The translations under genes were made by a program, and so were the position numbers. A stretch of DNA of 64,000 bases from Dromaius novaehollandiae (taxonomy: Eukaryota; Chordata; Aves; Casuariiformes; Dromaiidae), in assembly GCF_036370855.1 (NCBI RefSeq), contig NC_088098.1:32491981-32555980 (forward strand). Reading direction: 5' to 3'. The notes beneath the pieces were generated by a model. The model saw only the letters and a program-made list of their open reading frames with translations. It was not told where the DNA came from and ran no database searches. Position 1 is the stretch's first letter, and the number at the start of each line of letters is the position of its first letter. This document shows, in pieces, positions 11,137 through 24,173 of the stretch.

Positions 11137-14114
11137 ATTCTTGAAAGTATAATACATTCTTGAAATATTATTCCCACTTGTCTTAATACAAAGAATTCCC
11201 ATCCTTGAATTGTTAGCTTCTATAACTTGTTTCACTGAGTTTGAGTTTGATACTGAATTTCACACTCTGGATAAGCATAGATGATTTGCAATATGGATCA
11301 CATCTGAGCTTGATATGACTTGGTTGCATTAAGTCACCATAGATGATCAACTTCCCACCAGATTTGTGAAAATAGATGGCCAGGAAAAGCGACATTTTAG
11401 TTTCCTTATGGAGAGGAAATGGGTAGGAATCCCTTCCTTCTTCTACTGCAAAGAGCTGTCTGAAAACGAGAACGTGTTAGGGCTCTGTCCAAGAAACAGT
11501 GTCTTTTGGAGATTTCTTATTGTTAGCTACAAAAGCTAATCAATCATGGACACAAATTCATAGGATATTGTGCTTCATCAATTTCAATGCTCATTAGTAT
11601 ACTTATTCATCTACAGGAAGTTTGTTCCAATAACTTCACAAAATAATAACAGACATGTTTGGTGTTTTACACCTTATGCTTAGAGGACTTATCATTTTAT
11701 AAGTGACGGTGTTTTTGCTAGAGCTTATAGACTAGGATTTATCATTCTAGGTTGTATTCTTTTCTCCAGAGATAGTTAATATGATTGCTGAACTCTAAAT
11801 AAATTAATGTAACATATGCTAGATTTTATCCCATAGCAGAAAAAAATATATCTTGATCCTGGAAAGAAGCTCCCTTTATCACAGAAATGCCTTATTTTAT
11901 CAAATCTAAAGCCACTTGGAGTTATTAATATACAATCACAGTTTCAACACCTGCAAAACCTAGAATTAATTACCACTTAAATATTTGATCTTACTTACCT
12001 GTATTTCTTTTAAACACACAGTGGAAGCTTTTCCTTTAGGTGTAGTCCATATGTTTAGATGTGGTTTTAGTTTGTTTGTTGTTTGTTTTGTTCTTGATTT
12101 TTAATTACTTCACTGTTTGTTTTTAGCAGAACAAGGAAAAGCATTACACTAAAGCTGATGGAAGAGAATGATGCTAATTTAGGCCTGCATTTTTACACCT
12201 AACAGAATAAATGTTCTTTAAGCATTTTTTAACATTGTGAGGGAGATCAGTATTAATATTCTTCTCAGCACAGTTTGACTCTGATAAAAGAGAGGGAAGT
12301 ATGTGTGCATTAAATTGGTGGCTAGACCAAAGAAAAGCTTCAGAGAAATAACTTAATTGATGTCTTGAGGTTCTAAAAGATCTGGAGGTCTCATTATATA
12401 CTGTTGTTCATTAAGAATCCTAGTGGGTTTATCTAGCTGTGAAGGAAACACCTACTCCTCACTTTCCACTCACAGACATATTCAAAAATGTTAAGGATAC
12501 ACAATGGGAGATTGTGAATAATTATCTGCTTTTGAGAAGGTCAAGGGATTCCTTGAATATCTAGGACAGTGTGTGACACAACATGTCAAGTAGATTCTCA
12601 AATTAGAAACTAAACAAAATACTGCTGTTTCCATTGAAGTGAGATGTATTGAAGTGAGACATCATGGGCTCTGTGGGCAGCAGCATTCTTAATTAGCCAC
12701 ATATTACTGTGTGCTTAATAGACCTATCGCTCACAATAATGCCATCCATTTTACCACACGGGACTGTAACAAGAACAAAAAAATAAAAAAAGGAAGTGTT
12801 ATTTTCCCATTTGCTGATCAAGCGTAAAATCAGCTAAGAGAGCTTTCAAGAAATGTGAATGTTGAATATTCAGAAAATCTGCATTTTGAACTACAGCATG
12901 GAACAGAATAGATATCCATTCCCTCTCATTTCACTTTCATCAAACAGCCCAGCAAAGTACTCCTATTGTTCTCTGAAAGAAGACACCTTTTTCTCCAAGC
13001 AATATAAACCAAGATAATTTGGTTTGTAGTCTTTTAAATGTGCAGGGGAAGGCTGAAGGGATTATTTCAAGTTGACGCTACAAGCCAACAGACTCGGATG
13101 ATAGATATAAGCTTTCTTAAAGGCAAAATATCACAGAGCCACACATTGCATATTTGCTTTTTATGTAGGTAAAAAAATGCCATAAACCTTCGAAAAGAAC
13201 AAATGATATGAGCCAGTAAAGCTTCTGTACTAAGCTATTGGTTTGTGTTGTGCAGCTGGCATTGTTTGTTTCAGTCAAAAAAAAAAAAAAAGTAATAGTG
13301 ATATATACTAACTTTGAAGAAGAGGACAGTGAATATACCATCTTAGAAAAATATGCAGTTGGAAAGCAAAATTACAAGTCCACGATAAAAGAAAAGAAAA
13401 AAACATATTGAGAATATATATATTATAAACAAAAATTTCTTCATTATAACATTTATCTGTGGGTAGCACAGGTTTCCTAAGGTAATTCTTTTTCACAGTG
13501 TCTAGTGGTTTGCGTATCTCTTAGGGGCCAGGGTGGCTGGGCACTTTGCTAAGGGAATGAAATTGTAACTGGATCTAGAAAGCTCTGGGTATCCCTCTAC
13601 AATTAAGGACTATTAAGGATTAAGATTTAACTGAACAAAAAGTAGCTGAAGGCTGAAGAGTTCAACAGTTCTTACATTTGTTAATATTTTCATTAAAATG
13701 TTGAAAAGAAGAAAAAACTTCTAAAATCTCTTCAAACAGTAGTAGAAACTCAAGAAGTACTTGCTCCTGAGAACAGAATAATTGATCTAATCAATCAAGC
13801 CTGATTGTAGCAGTGGCAAAAACAGGGATAAAATAGTTCTGCAAGGTAGATAGCACTGCTGGGATCAAATCAAAAGCTCTGGAGTCCATGTAGGTTTGAA
13901 TCTGGATATGCATTCCTGACTGGATCACACTTGAGAAACTATATGAAAGGCAGCTTGGGAATGATGTGTCCCTGTCTATGTTATGTAATCCGGTAGCTCA
14001 AATGAATAACAGCAAAAATCTGAAAGAACCCTATATCTGGAGACACTAATTGCTTTCCCAGATTATATTCACATCATGAGTTTCCTCTCATTTCTGTATT
14101 TACCAAGTCCTTAC
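11137..14114. other. AT-rich noncoding stretch
   Basis: No recognisable gene or transposon. It contains a 15-bp tandem pair (12633-12662, ATTGAAGTGAGAYRT type), A-rich runs near 13276-13291, and an orphan minus-strand donor consensus (CAG|GTAAGTAAG, intron side at 11998) with no acceptor-like sequence upstream. Confidence 0.55.
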
Positions 14115-14132
14115 CAAAGCAAACTCTGATTA
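14115..14132 (-). other. 18-nt microexon candidate (minus strand)
   Basis: On the minus strand a long T/C-rich tract ends in TTTCCTCCTAG, followed by 18 nt and then a GTAAGG donor (intron side at 14114). The length is a multiple of three and two of three frames are open. A longer open frame (60 codons, 14074-14256, with ATG and one hydrophobic stretch) runs through it. No coding identity recognised; it may be chance. Confidence 0.12.
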
Positions 14133-16096
14133 CTAGGAGGAAAAAAAGAAAAAAAATCCAGTAATTCTTCTTCCATTGGCCATTGAAATAATTCTGAATT
14201 CTCTTCAAGATCTTTTTACAGGTCACCTCCAGCTTAGATGCTAAACGTTCTGACATTTAATTGTCTATTTTTTTTTTCCATTTGACTGTTTCTCTACAAT
14301 ATTTAGCACTGCTGTGAAGGCATAAAGCAGAGAACAAAAACCTAAGGGATGAAAAAAAACAGAGCATGTTTTATGATTTTCTAACCTTCATGTAGCTACA
14401 TTAACAGAATTTCTTCCTACAGATATATTTAAAAGATGTGAAGCTGTAAGATTTTATGAATTAAAAGGAAGGTAAAAGTTGTCTCAATTTTAACAGCATA
14501 TAAATGGGATTCTGAAAATTTGCTTCATCCTCAGTATAGTAGCTGGCAGGAGGCAAGTTCAGCAGGTTGAGCAGCAAAAGTATATATGGAAGTTTTGCAT
14601 TGTAAACATACATTACACAGCTGAAGCCTGAAGGGAGAACACCTTGTGCTATGATCCTCTTAGGTCAAAATAAACAAAGCTGTACGTGGATAGTCCCGTG
14701 CTGCAAAAGACTGCAGCTGAAAATACTGTTTTTGACTGAGAAGGCAGCGTCCTTTTCTGTAAGTCAGAATTAAATCATTATCTCAGCATGGTGGTAAAGT
14801 ACTCTATATTTGTAGGATGTGCAATCTATCGTGTAGAATTTAATTATTCTTGTGGGATAGGAGAAGATAGGGTTAGAGTGCTCTCTAGTAGAAGAAAAAT
14901 GAAAAGAAAGTTACTAGTATTGATCCACACTTAAAACATTACAATCGATCATAGTTTACCCTTTCATTAGACTTTCTAAGCTCACCTTGTCCCTGCTTTT
15001 GTCTTACTTCTTTCATAGACCTTAACAGACCAATTTCTGTGTCCACCGAAATAGCTGAGCTCCCTGCTTGTGTAACTGAGCCAGTCTATCTGCCTGCATG
15101 CAGAAGTCCCAAACTCCACTGCCCTGAATTTTCAAATATAACCCACTTCTGGTACAGAAGCCTTGCTGCCACCTGAGCGCAGCAACAGGTAAAAAGGTAA
15201 ACAACAGGCAAAGCAGCTCTGTAAGCCTGGCATACAGGCATGGTGAATACCTACACCGCTTTACTGAGGCTTGAGTCTTCATAAACCCTTTATAGTTTTA
15301 ACAGTCTTAAGCGAGCTTCCCCCCAGTCTCCATCCTGACAGCATCCTTTCTATCCCATCACAACAGCCACTCAGAGGCAGTACAACACATCCGACTGAGA
15401 GAAACTCAGGAGCACCTCTGCAAAGGGGGTTACTAGCACAGGTGGAGATATGGGACATTTCATCATACATCTAAGTCAAGAATATAATGAAGCAGTTTGA
15501 ATCTTTTCTGTGCAGCACTTCTTTGCAGCGGTGTCTCTATTTTAATGAGCCCTGAGCTGAATCATTTCTGATACCGTTTGCCGTCCTCTGATAATCCACT
15601 TTCTAGCCATGACTCCACTCCAGGTCACCTGAACACCTTCTGTGCACCAGCTACAGTATGGCTGGTGTGGTCCAGTAATGTGCTGCAGCTAGAGAGTCTT
15701 TTAAACAAAGAGCAATTGCCAGGTAAAGAAAGGAGGAGGAGATACCAAGCCATATTTTCTCTTTTAAAACTAGGCTTTGGCCATCAGTAACCAAGATACT
15801 GGTTACGGAGCTCTCTCTGTCTAGGAAGGAATAACTTTCAAAGGAAGTGTCCCTCAGACAAAGGAAAGATTTTGTGTGAAATGACTATTTCCAACCCAGA
15901 ATTTCTTCTGCTACTTCTATCTTCCACGTAGTCACCTCCTTTGAACCCCTCCTTTCCTCCTCTGCCTAATTCAATCAGCTGCTTAAAGCTGCCTCTGCCC
16001 TCGGAGCATTCATACTGCTGAAAGCTGCAATAGCAGCCACCTCACAGCCGTCTTTCCCTGGCAATTCTCTGCTCCTGCCTCTCCCCAGCAATCACC
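14133..16096. other. Noncoding stretch, more balanced base composition after 15 kb
   Basis: From about 15.0 to 16.1 kb the sequence is less AT-rich than its surroundings, but I see no gene. The short open frames on both strands at 15.0-15.8 kb are under 90 codons and unrecognised. Confidence 0.5.
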
Positions 16097-16180
16097 ATGT
16101 GGAAACTCTACGTTGTTCAAAATTTAACGCTGCTAAATTTCCTGGTCTTTTCCAAAATTATAAACAGTTGCTGTAGCTGA
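16097..16180 (+). other. 27-codon small ORF with strong start context
   Basis: A pyrimidine-rich acceptor-like site ends in CCTCTCCCCAG at 16088. Nine bases later ATG occurs in the context ATCACCATG, close to the vertebrate Kozak consensus. It opens a 27-codon frame (MWKLYVV... ending INSCCS) to a TGA at 16178-16180. The peptide is hydrophobic and signal-anchor-like. I do not recognise it, and short ORFs of this size are common by chance. Confidence 0.12.
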
Positions 16181-19100
16181 AACTATGTTTAGTAAATAGC
16201 TTTTTTGCCCTTTTCTTGCATGTACAATTCATGCAGCTAGTGAAAACCAATTCAAGCAGAACAAGAATGCTGACTTCATATCTTAGCAACAAAACTTATC
16301 ATAAATGGACCTTTCTTAGTGTGTATTTTAAAATACATTTCTGTGCATTTGTCAACAGAAGAGGCAGAGGCTCATTTGTTTCTAAAGACAGCTAAAGTAG
16401 TTCTCAACATATAGCAATATTGTTTTATGGACTCCTAAATTCAACAATAATTTCTATTGAATTTTCATGATAATACTGTTTATACGGCAAACATCCAAGA
16501 CAGAAGCTAATGGAAATACAGGAGCTATGCTGAAAAGATAGACTCAAAAAATATTTGGCTCTATTTGGCTCCTTTTTTTAAATGTAAGTCTATACCAAAC
16601 ATTAAAAATGCATGTGCTTTCATGATAAAAAATGTGTCTAATTGCTAGGTAGAAAAGATGCACAGAGGACCAGGGTTGTTATTATAAATATTACAAGCTA
16701 GGAATACTATTATATGGAGGCTAACTCTCAGAATTGCTCAAGGTAATAAACATTCAGAGTAGCTTGCTACATAAATTAGTTCATAAATTCAGCAAATTTT
16801 AAGAGAGAAAGATGTAACTATTCCACGGAAAAAGTCAATTATTATCTAGCAAATCTGGCGCACAAGTGTGAAATGGGAAATAGATCAAACTGGCATGAAG
16901 GAAATGTGGCCAAACTGGTGAACAAAATAAGAAAAGGATAGCACACACCCCCCTAGGGATGTCCCCGATAGGAAGACAATCTCACTACCATCAATGCCTA
17001 GTAGGTGAAAAGGTCCCTGGGATCCACTGACTGCATGAACTCGATATCCACCAACAGCAGTGCAGAGGCAGATGCTAAACTCATGAGTAGAAATGTAATT
17101 TTAGGGTGTCAGTGTCAAACAGAAACTCATCCTAGCCAACCAGAAGGATTCAGAGATACCTTCACTACCTACTTATCAAACAAAACCTGTAACGCTATAC
17201 AGATGTTCTTACCTCTCCTACCTGTTTCTCATTCTGAAACCTACTTCTACTGCTCTGTTTTCGTTTTCTTTATAAAAAGTCTTTCCTTAAGGAGGCAGAA
17301 TTGGAATATTTCTGTGGCAACAACAGCCACAGCAGCATGCACAGCAACAACTTCGGCCTGTCTTAACTAACATTTATTTGATCTTTTCCTCTCAATATAG
17401 TTAATATTATCTTAAAACATCAAATAAGTTTTTCATTCTTTGTAAAGCTCTCCATTAACTAGCAAAAAAGGAAAAAGGGATGTAGTTAAAGTGAAAGTCT
17501 TAATACCCTATACTCCATATTCTTTACTCTCTCCCTTTTTTCTCATTAATAAACAATTAAAAAATAATATATTTTGGCATATGGCAGCTCTTTTTCGGGC
17601 GGCTACTTGAAACTCCAAATCATATATAACTGTTACTACAATAAATTGGCAGGTCTTGTTAACATCTTTGCCTCTATAAGCTTTACTCCATCAGAATTAG
17701 CTCTTTATTGTATTTATTAAATCATATAAAATGTATTTATTAAAGTTAATATTAATGCTAGTCTATGCATGTCAGAGAAAATTGTCCAATACTTGCAAGT
17801 AAAAATCAGCTCATTTTCAATAGCTATTTTGGATATTGTTGCAAAACATAATTAAAATATGGATAACTTGACTGACTATTCATAGTAAATGGATACACAA
17901 AATCTATGCCTATATATATTGCATGTGTACAACATTTTAAAATGTTAATTATAAAGACAGCCACTTAAAATTTAGAAGTTGCATTAGAAAATAAAAACAC
18001 ATGCATGTTTTGTGTTAATGTGTTAATATCCCTGTACATGTTCGTAGCTCAAGGTAGTAGCAATCGCTGTTCTCTAAACTTTGGAAATAACATAACCCAT
18101 TAGTCACTTACAGAAAAAAAAGACATAGAAAAAGCTTTGCTCAGCTACTGGAATTTAGGTTGAAGTACGCCAGCCATGGTATGTGCTTTGAGAGGTAATT
18201 TCTCCAGATTCTATCAAAGCACTGCTAAACATGCACAGGATGATTTTTCAAAATCCCTAACTTGATCACATGAGTAATGAAATTGAATTGAAAACATGAG
18301 TAAAATTTGAAAGAGACAAGAAAGAATATATCTTGAAATAAAATTCCACTTTACTCAAAGCTTCCAAATTTGCTTTCTGAACATACAGAAGACAATGTAT
18401 TTCTCCCTAATTTTGCTGAGGGATTGGCTGAGTGATTGCCACCAAAATGTTTCTTTCAAAAGCCAGACTGAGGCAAACACAAATATAATATGTGTACATA
18501 TGGTTAAACCTGGGTAAAGACACAAGCACCTGAAAATAGTGTGTTGTAGCAGAAGGCAGTGATTAACTGAAATTCCTGGAAAGACTTCTCATCTAATGGA
18601 AATACTGTTATTTAGCACAGAGAGCACATTGACTAGATTGTTGACAATCTCTTTTCATAGAAACTTTGAATTTTCAACCTTTATTTTAATTCTACACTCC
18701 AAATACAGCAATTCATTACAAAAGACAGAATTTTGCTGAAATGACCATCTTTTAATTAAAATAATTGAAATTCTTTACCTGGGAAATGTTATGAAGCATA
18801 TATATTTTGATGTGTGAAGCTGTCAAAAGCTATTTAATACCAGGAGTCAGATCCAAGAGCATTTTCCAGTGTAGATTATGTCCCAGTCTGTGGGTACTCT
18901 CTCCCTACAAAAAGGAGAGAATGCCAGCACAGTTGTAAGGGCTGTGGAAGAATGGGATGTTAGTAGAGTTATTGAAATGCAAATTCCTGTTTTGCTTCTT
19001 TCTAAGCAAAAATTACTCTGAGACAAGAAGAGCAGGGCCTTGATCCCATTTTAGGTCAGTGTTCTTACCACTACTCAGTAAATGTATGAAAGAGTTTATG

Positions 19101-19393
19101 ATTCTCACTCTTCTTCCTCTACATCTTTCCAATGAAATCTTCAACCACAAACATAGTTCAGTGAAATAAGCTTTATTGTTATTCACTTAACAGGCTTTAA
19201 AATCATGTATGCATTAGGTTTTCATTAAAACTCTTTTTGCTTTCTGAAAAGGGTGATGTGCAGTATATTAAGGTTGATAGGAGGTTTATTATTCCACCAT
19301 AACATTTCATAGTATAACAAATTAAATGCATTGTTCAAAGCTTTGCTTAGTTTTTTTGTCACAAACCATATAACTCCTCATGCAGTAATGCTG
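16181..19393. other. AT-rich noncoding stretch
   Basis: No recognisable gene or transposon. The longest open frame (17005-17370, plus, 121 codons; first ATG near 17035) is unrecognised and of a length expected by chance in a window this size. Confidence 0.55.
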
Positions 19394-19480
19394 AATGAAT
19401 TCATAATGGTTGGACACTTAAAATAATGAGAGACAATTCATTTTAAGTTTTGAACCTTAATTATTCATTATGAATTCATT
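19394..19480. repeat. Composite inverted repeat (87-bp hairpin)
   Basis: The outer arms AATGAATTCATAATG (19394-19408) and CATTATGAATTCATT (19466-19480) are perfect 15-bp reverse complements. Nested inside, ACTTAAAAT (19416-19424) and ATTTTAAGT (19440-19448) are a second perfect 9-bp pair around a 15-nt loop. The joining segments pair partly, with a ~9-nt bulge on the right arm. It could be a MITE-like remnant or a transcribed hairpin; no known family is recognised. Confidence 0.8.
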
Positions 19481-21269
19481 TTAATAACACTAGAAATGTA
19501 TTCACTAGATATCCCTGTATATGTCATACACACTGAATTTGTGATCGGTTTCAGTAATCTGATCACCATATAATTTAATGGACACTTTCTATAGCTTTAG
19601 TCTGATGAAAAACACTATTTTAAAGAGAATATAACAAATATTTCCAAGCCTTCATTTCAAATGATGCTTCAAATTACATTTCTTAACTATGCAAGGACTT
19701 CAAAGTAACCCACAATTAATATACATGGCACTATGAGTCCTTAAGAGATTCTTATCGTTTACTACAGTTAGGCCTACAAATTCTTGACTCCAATGTCAAA
19801 GCAGGGACAGCAATTTCAGACTAGTTTAGCTGCCAGACCCACTATTTCTTTACAGAAGATAAACTCCAATTGACTTCAGTGGAGCAAGTTCAAGACCTTT
19901 GTGGGTAAAGTAACACCCATGAATAAGAAGCTCTTTAGTGGAAGAGATTATCACATGGCTTCCTCTGCAAGAGAGGCAAGTTCTTACCCAAGAACTCCAT
20001 ACCTAAAAATCCTTTCTTTGTTTAAGTGACTGTTTTCAGTCTTAATTTACACTAGCAATTTCTTAAAAGTATACATAAATAATGAAGGTGACTTTAGTGT
20101 TAAAGGATAATTACACTGTGACTTGATTTACACAATCTTTATCTTGGTGTGCTCAGAATGTCATTGTCGTTGCATGTAGGTAGCAATCATTTATCTGAAA
20201 ATCTAGAGAAGATTAAAGGGCAGTTTTAGCAATCTCTGTAATTAAAAATGTTCAATAGGACCACGTCTTTGATGCATCTTCTGTGTATGTGCTAATGTTT
20301 CATATTGATTATGTGAATATCGGATAACACAAGTTCAGCAGATTATATATGACCTACAAATGTGCCAAAGCCGCAATTACTGAAATATAAATTATCAAAA
20401 AGAATGCACTGAGGCTGACGAGGGATTTCTGAGAAGGGCTATGCTCTTCCTGACAGTATATCCATCTAGGGAAAGCATGGTAGCAGATTCTCTACAAAGC
20501 TTGAAACAATTGCTATAAAATGCATTTTATCCGTTGAGCTACTTATAATAACTCTTTGACATGGGATATAATGTAGACAGCTTCCTCTTGAGAGGAAAAC
20601 ATCATGTACATGAATACACTTGTCACAAGATTACAGTAATTCAGAGGGTAATTAATGATTAACTGATTAACCATATATAGAATTTGATTCAGGAAAACTG
20701 AGCTAAACAGCATTATCGATAACAGCAGTAGGCTGTTACTCTCTTTGTGAATCTGAAAGATTTGGGTGATTCCTATTTTTGGTCCAGGTTTTTCCCTTAC
20801 ACTGAGGGGATACAAACCAACAAACGAATTTCCTGACCCCCAAAATCTTCAGCAGTCTGCACCCAAAGAATATAAATGTTATATGTATGGATTTATGCAT
20901 ATACATATACAAATACATAGGCATAGTCTGTGTAACATATGTACACATGTATGGAATTTAAGGAATGATCCAAAAGTGTTTTCCTTTTTGTAAAATTCTC
21001 TAAGTAATATTTTCAATATTTTGCCAAGCCTCTCACATGAATGTTTTGTGCCCTGTACTCTACAGTACCAGAATTGATAGTGCACAGTATAAAAAGAATC
21101 CATGAAAATAATTAAGATGGCTTATAGAAGCTATTATACATGCACACCTTTTATAATATTAAAAAAAAAGAAAAATCTCTTAGTCATTGAGAACTGCACA
21201 ACATGAACAAAATGCAGAATTCTTTCTAAAGGTAATGAATTATATATCTAAATTCCAGAGGTCTCTGCT
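19481..21269. other. AT-rich noncoding stretch
   Basis: Nothing recognisable. Short open frames on both strands at 20.5-21.1 kb overlap one another in opposite directions and are taken as chance. Confidence 0.55.
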
Positions 21270-21295
21270 AAAAAAAAAAAAAAAAAAAAAAAAAA
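21270..21295. repeat. A26 homopolymer
   Basis: A run of 26 A. The sequence upstream does not show a recognisable processed transcript. Confidence 0.9.
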
Positions 21296-22511
21296 TCCAT
21301 AAAGCCCATGGGTGTGAGACATTTTGAATTCCTTAAATAAATATAATATTTCCAATATTCTATACAAATGGCATTGTCAGAAAAATCTGTTAGACTCTCC
21401 ATTCATTTCACTTAGGACTCTATTACTGAGCATGAAGAGAGCTTTTTGATCTACCATAAAATGTTTTTGTGCTTTGGGCCTGTGGGCTTAAGATGTACAT
21501 AGACAGCAAACTTTGGGAAGTTCAGCCCAAGTAACAGTGTAGATACACATAATTTCCAGAAATAAATCAAGAAAGAATGCCTCTGCAAGTACACAAGATA
21601 CTGTTTGATGTTTCATTACTATGAAAGGAATTATCTATAGGCAACATCTCTTCTAATATGAAGAGTATTCACTTTGACTCATTTTTAATAAAATAAATGA
21701 AGAAGTGGTTAGTGAAGTACAAATTGTAAAGCAATCTTAAGGTATTACTGTTCTTAACAATCAATTTATTCTGGCTCCTTATGCCTCCCAATGTATTCCT
21801 TTTAATCCTGTAGTCCGTGTATGGTAGTTTTGGATTGACCAGTATTGCTTCCCAGTGTCATTCATAATAAAAGACAAACACTAGTAACCCCCCTTCAGGA
21901 AGCTAACCCATGGTCTGCTTTGAAATTGTTGCTTTCCTTTAATGGGGAAGTGCTTATATCTGATGCGATGCCTCCACAGATTGCCTAACCCCAAGGGATA
22001 CAATATGTGAGCTGAGCTCACTGCTGACTTACATTCACTGTGACTCCATTAGGTTCAGCAGTGTCACATAAAATTTGATCTTCTGTCCTTTTGTGTGGTT
22101 GTACAATTGGATGTATTTTCAGAGAGTCCCTCTGGGTGTTAAACCAGCATCAGTTGAAGTTAAGCTTATAAGAGTGATTATTGGTACCTCACAGGGATGC
22201 TAACTAATTTCCTTGTGTACTGTACTGAATGTCAAGGAACAGTAAATTTGTTAAATCCAATAGGTCAAACATACAGAGGAAAGCAACCTGAGTGGAATTT
22301 GCAACTCTGAATCTGCAGTTTTATAAACACCATAAAATGGTGTTAAAATACCCCACTGAGTTACTCTAACTCATACCACAAAGACCACAATAAAATTCTA
22401 TCACTAAATTGTCAGGACAAGAACAGTATTTGTGGCCTGATTATTAAAGAAAGTACTTAAAGCACTAGCTTCTGTGCAGCAAAGTCCTTTGTGTGCTAAA
22501 TTCATTCACAG
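21296..22511. other. AT-rich noncoding stretch
   Basis: No gene, repeat family or strong splice pair seen. Confidence 0.55.
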
Positions 22512-22617
22512 AGTTTCAAAATGCATGCTTCACCCACAGCTGACCACATCTACTATTCTGAAAATTCTTGCCCTTTCCAAACTATTGCTGATTACTTTCC
22601 ATACTATATAGGACAAG
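22512..22617 (+). other. Exon candidate, 106 nt
   Basis: A branch-like TGCTAAAT and the acceptor-like ATTCATTCACAG (AG at 22510-22511) precede 106 nt that are open in one frame. The frame contains an ATG at 22521 and a Y/F-rich peptide beginning M-H-A-S-P-T-A-D-H-I-Y-Y. It ends in ACAAG|GTAAGTT, a near-consensus donor. The polypyrimidine tract is only moderate. Peptide not recognised. Confidence 0.18.
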
Positions 22618-22667
22618 GTAAGTTGTCTGCAAATCAAGATAGCCATGGATATTTTCTTATGTTGCGT

Positions 22668-22745
22668 ATATCCAATATATACACACATATTTATATATAC
22701 GCACAAACACACACATACAGACATATATATATCCATATATATATT
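22668..22745. repeat. Interrupted (TA)n/(CA)n simple repeat
   Basis: Compound, imperfect AT and CA dinucleotide repeats are directly visible, with several interruptions. Confidence 0.85.
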
Positions 22746-24042
22746 CAGGGTATGTTCAGTGTGTGTATGTGTGCATTAATCAACACAGGTTCATTTTTAT
22801 ACACCCTAACTCTTTAATATTCACTACAAAACAGAGATCTTTATTACTGTTATTTCCTCAACACTTTGGCATGAGGTGGAATTTGTTTTCATATCGTGTG
22901 GGTGTGACTAATGATGCAATTCTGTTTCTTATTAGTCTTGTAGACAGCATCTATATATTTTAATTTTGGCAGTTGTATTTTTTCCATAAAGGCAAAGGCT
23001 ACATTGTAACTTTATAGCTCCGATATATCTCTCCTATTTCTGTGTACATATATAATGTGAAAATAATAGTTATTCAGGTTTGGTTAAGCATGGTAACATT
23101 CAAAACTTGTCAGTTATATGGAATACGAGGGAAAAGGGACAAACATAGCAGCCGAACACAGATAAAAAGAATTCACAATGTCTGCTTAAAGCAGTCAATA
23201 TGGGTACATACCTTTGGAATTTGGGGCCTCTGCAGTGAAACTCAATTAATAAAATAACTAACTGCAGCCAAATATAAGTGGTCTGACTCTTCCTCTCAGA
23301 ACATTGTGTATTTATGGAACCTCTGAGGCCTGGATTCCTTTCTGGGTTGAAAAGTAAATGATGTTTAAGGCTACATCATCCTTATATTCTTTTTTATCAT
23401 AGGAGAGCTCCTACAGCTGCAAGCTGTTCAGAACAATTAAAAAAAACTTTAACAGTGTAAAACTCCCACTTCCCTGATGCTTCTGAAAATACCATACTGT
23501 TCAAAGATAGCATTTCACTTATGGGAGGGAATATGGCAACTGTCCCATATACGCCACTGATTCTGTTTTCTTTTATGTTTGTATTTCAGCATATAGTCAA
23601 ATCCTACATTTGTTCAAATACTGCTTACAGCCAGATCTGCAAAATAAAACAAACTTTAAAGCAGATTTAAGGGTGTTTTCTTGATTTCCTGACTCCGAGC
23701 AACTGTTTTTCTTAGGTAGAAAAATGGAATTGCAGATTCTGGCCCAAAGAGACATTAGGAGATGCATCATTTCTTGAGAAATTTCAGTCACTGAGGACTG
23801 ATTGAGGAACTTTAGGACATATGGTAGTGGGAAGGTTGGTTGGTTGGTTGTATCCTACTGAGATATTTCATTTGAACTAAGAACCTAAAACTGAGCCTAT
23901 GTAATGGTCATGCTTTCTGCCATCTATCTTCTCATTGTTACTTCTGTACAACACTTTTCTATTAAAGCTGTTTTCCCCATGTCTCATTCTCTTCGTGTTT
24001 TTTGTCCACATTTCTGCTTGCCTACTTCATCTGTCCCATCAG
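22746..24042. other. AT-rich noncoding stretch
   Basis: A short (GGTT)n patch at 23833-23847; otherwise nothing recognisable. Confidence 0.55.
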
Positions 24043-24173
24043 GATAATGACAGGATGATGCTAACAATAGAAGTCAAGGTCTCAGGCAAGTACCACTTCC
24101 ACTGGCATCCTAACGCAACAGTGTCATCTGTGCTCCACAGGAGAAAAATACTCCAGGCAAAGCTTCTGCTTGT
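24043..24173 (+). other. Exon candidate, 131 nt
   Basis: Best single internal-exon candidate outside the CpG island. Upstream is a long pyrimidine-rich stretch (about 23990-24040) ending in CTGTCCCATCAG, AG at 24041-24042. Downstream is GCTTGT|GTAAGTAAT, intron beginning at 24174. Only one of three plus frames is open across the whole segment. It starts D-N-D-R-M-M-L-T-I-E-V-K and includes an N-A-T glycosylation-type sequon; the other two frames stop within the first few codons. I do not recognise a family. Strong splice signals alone arise by chance a few times per window of this size. Confidence 0.25.

Noticed and set aside
11990..12030. Consensus donor on the minus strand (CAG|GTAAGTAAG)
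   Set aside because: No pyrimidine tract or acceptor upstream on that strand.
17005..17370. 121-codon plus-strand frame
   Set aside because: Unrecognised peptide ending in a threonine/alanine repeat-like stretch; no supporting signals.
21270..21295. A26 as a retroposition tail
   Set aside because: The upstream sequence shows no recognisable processed gene.
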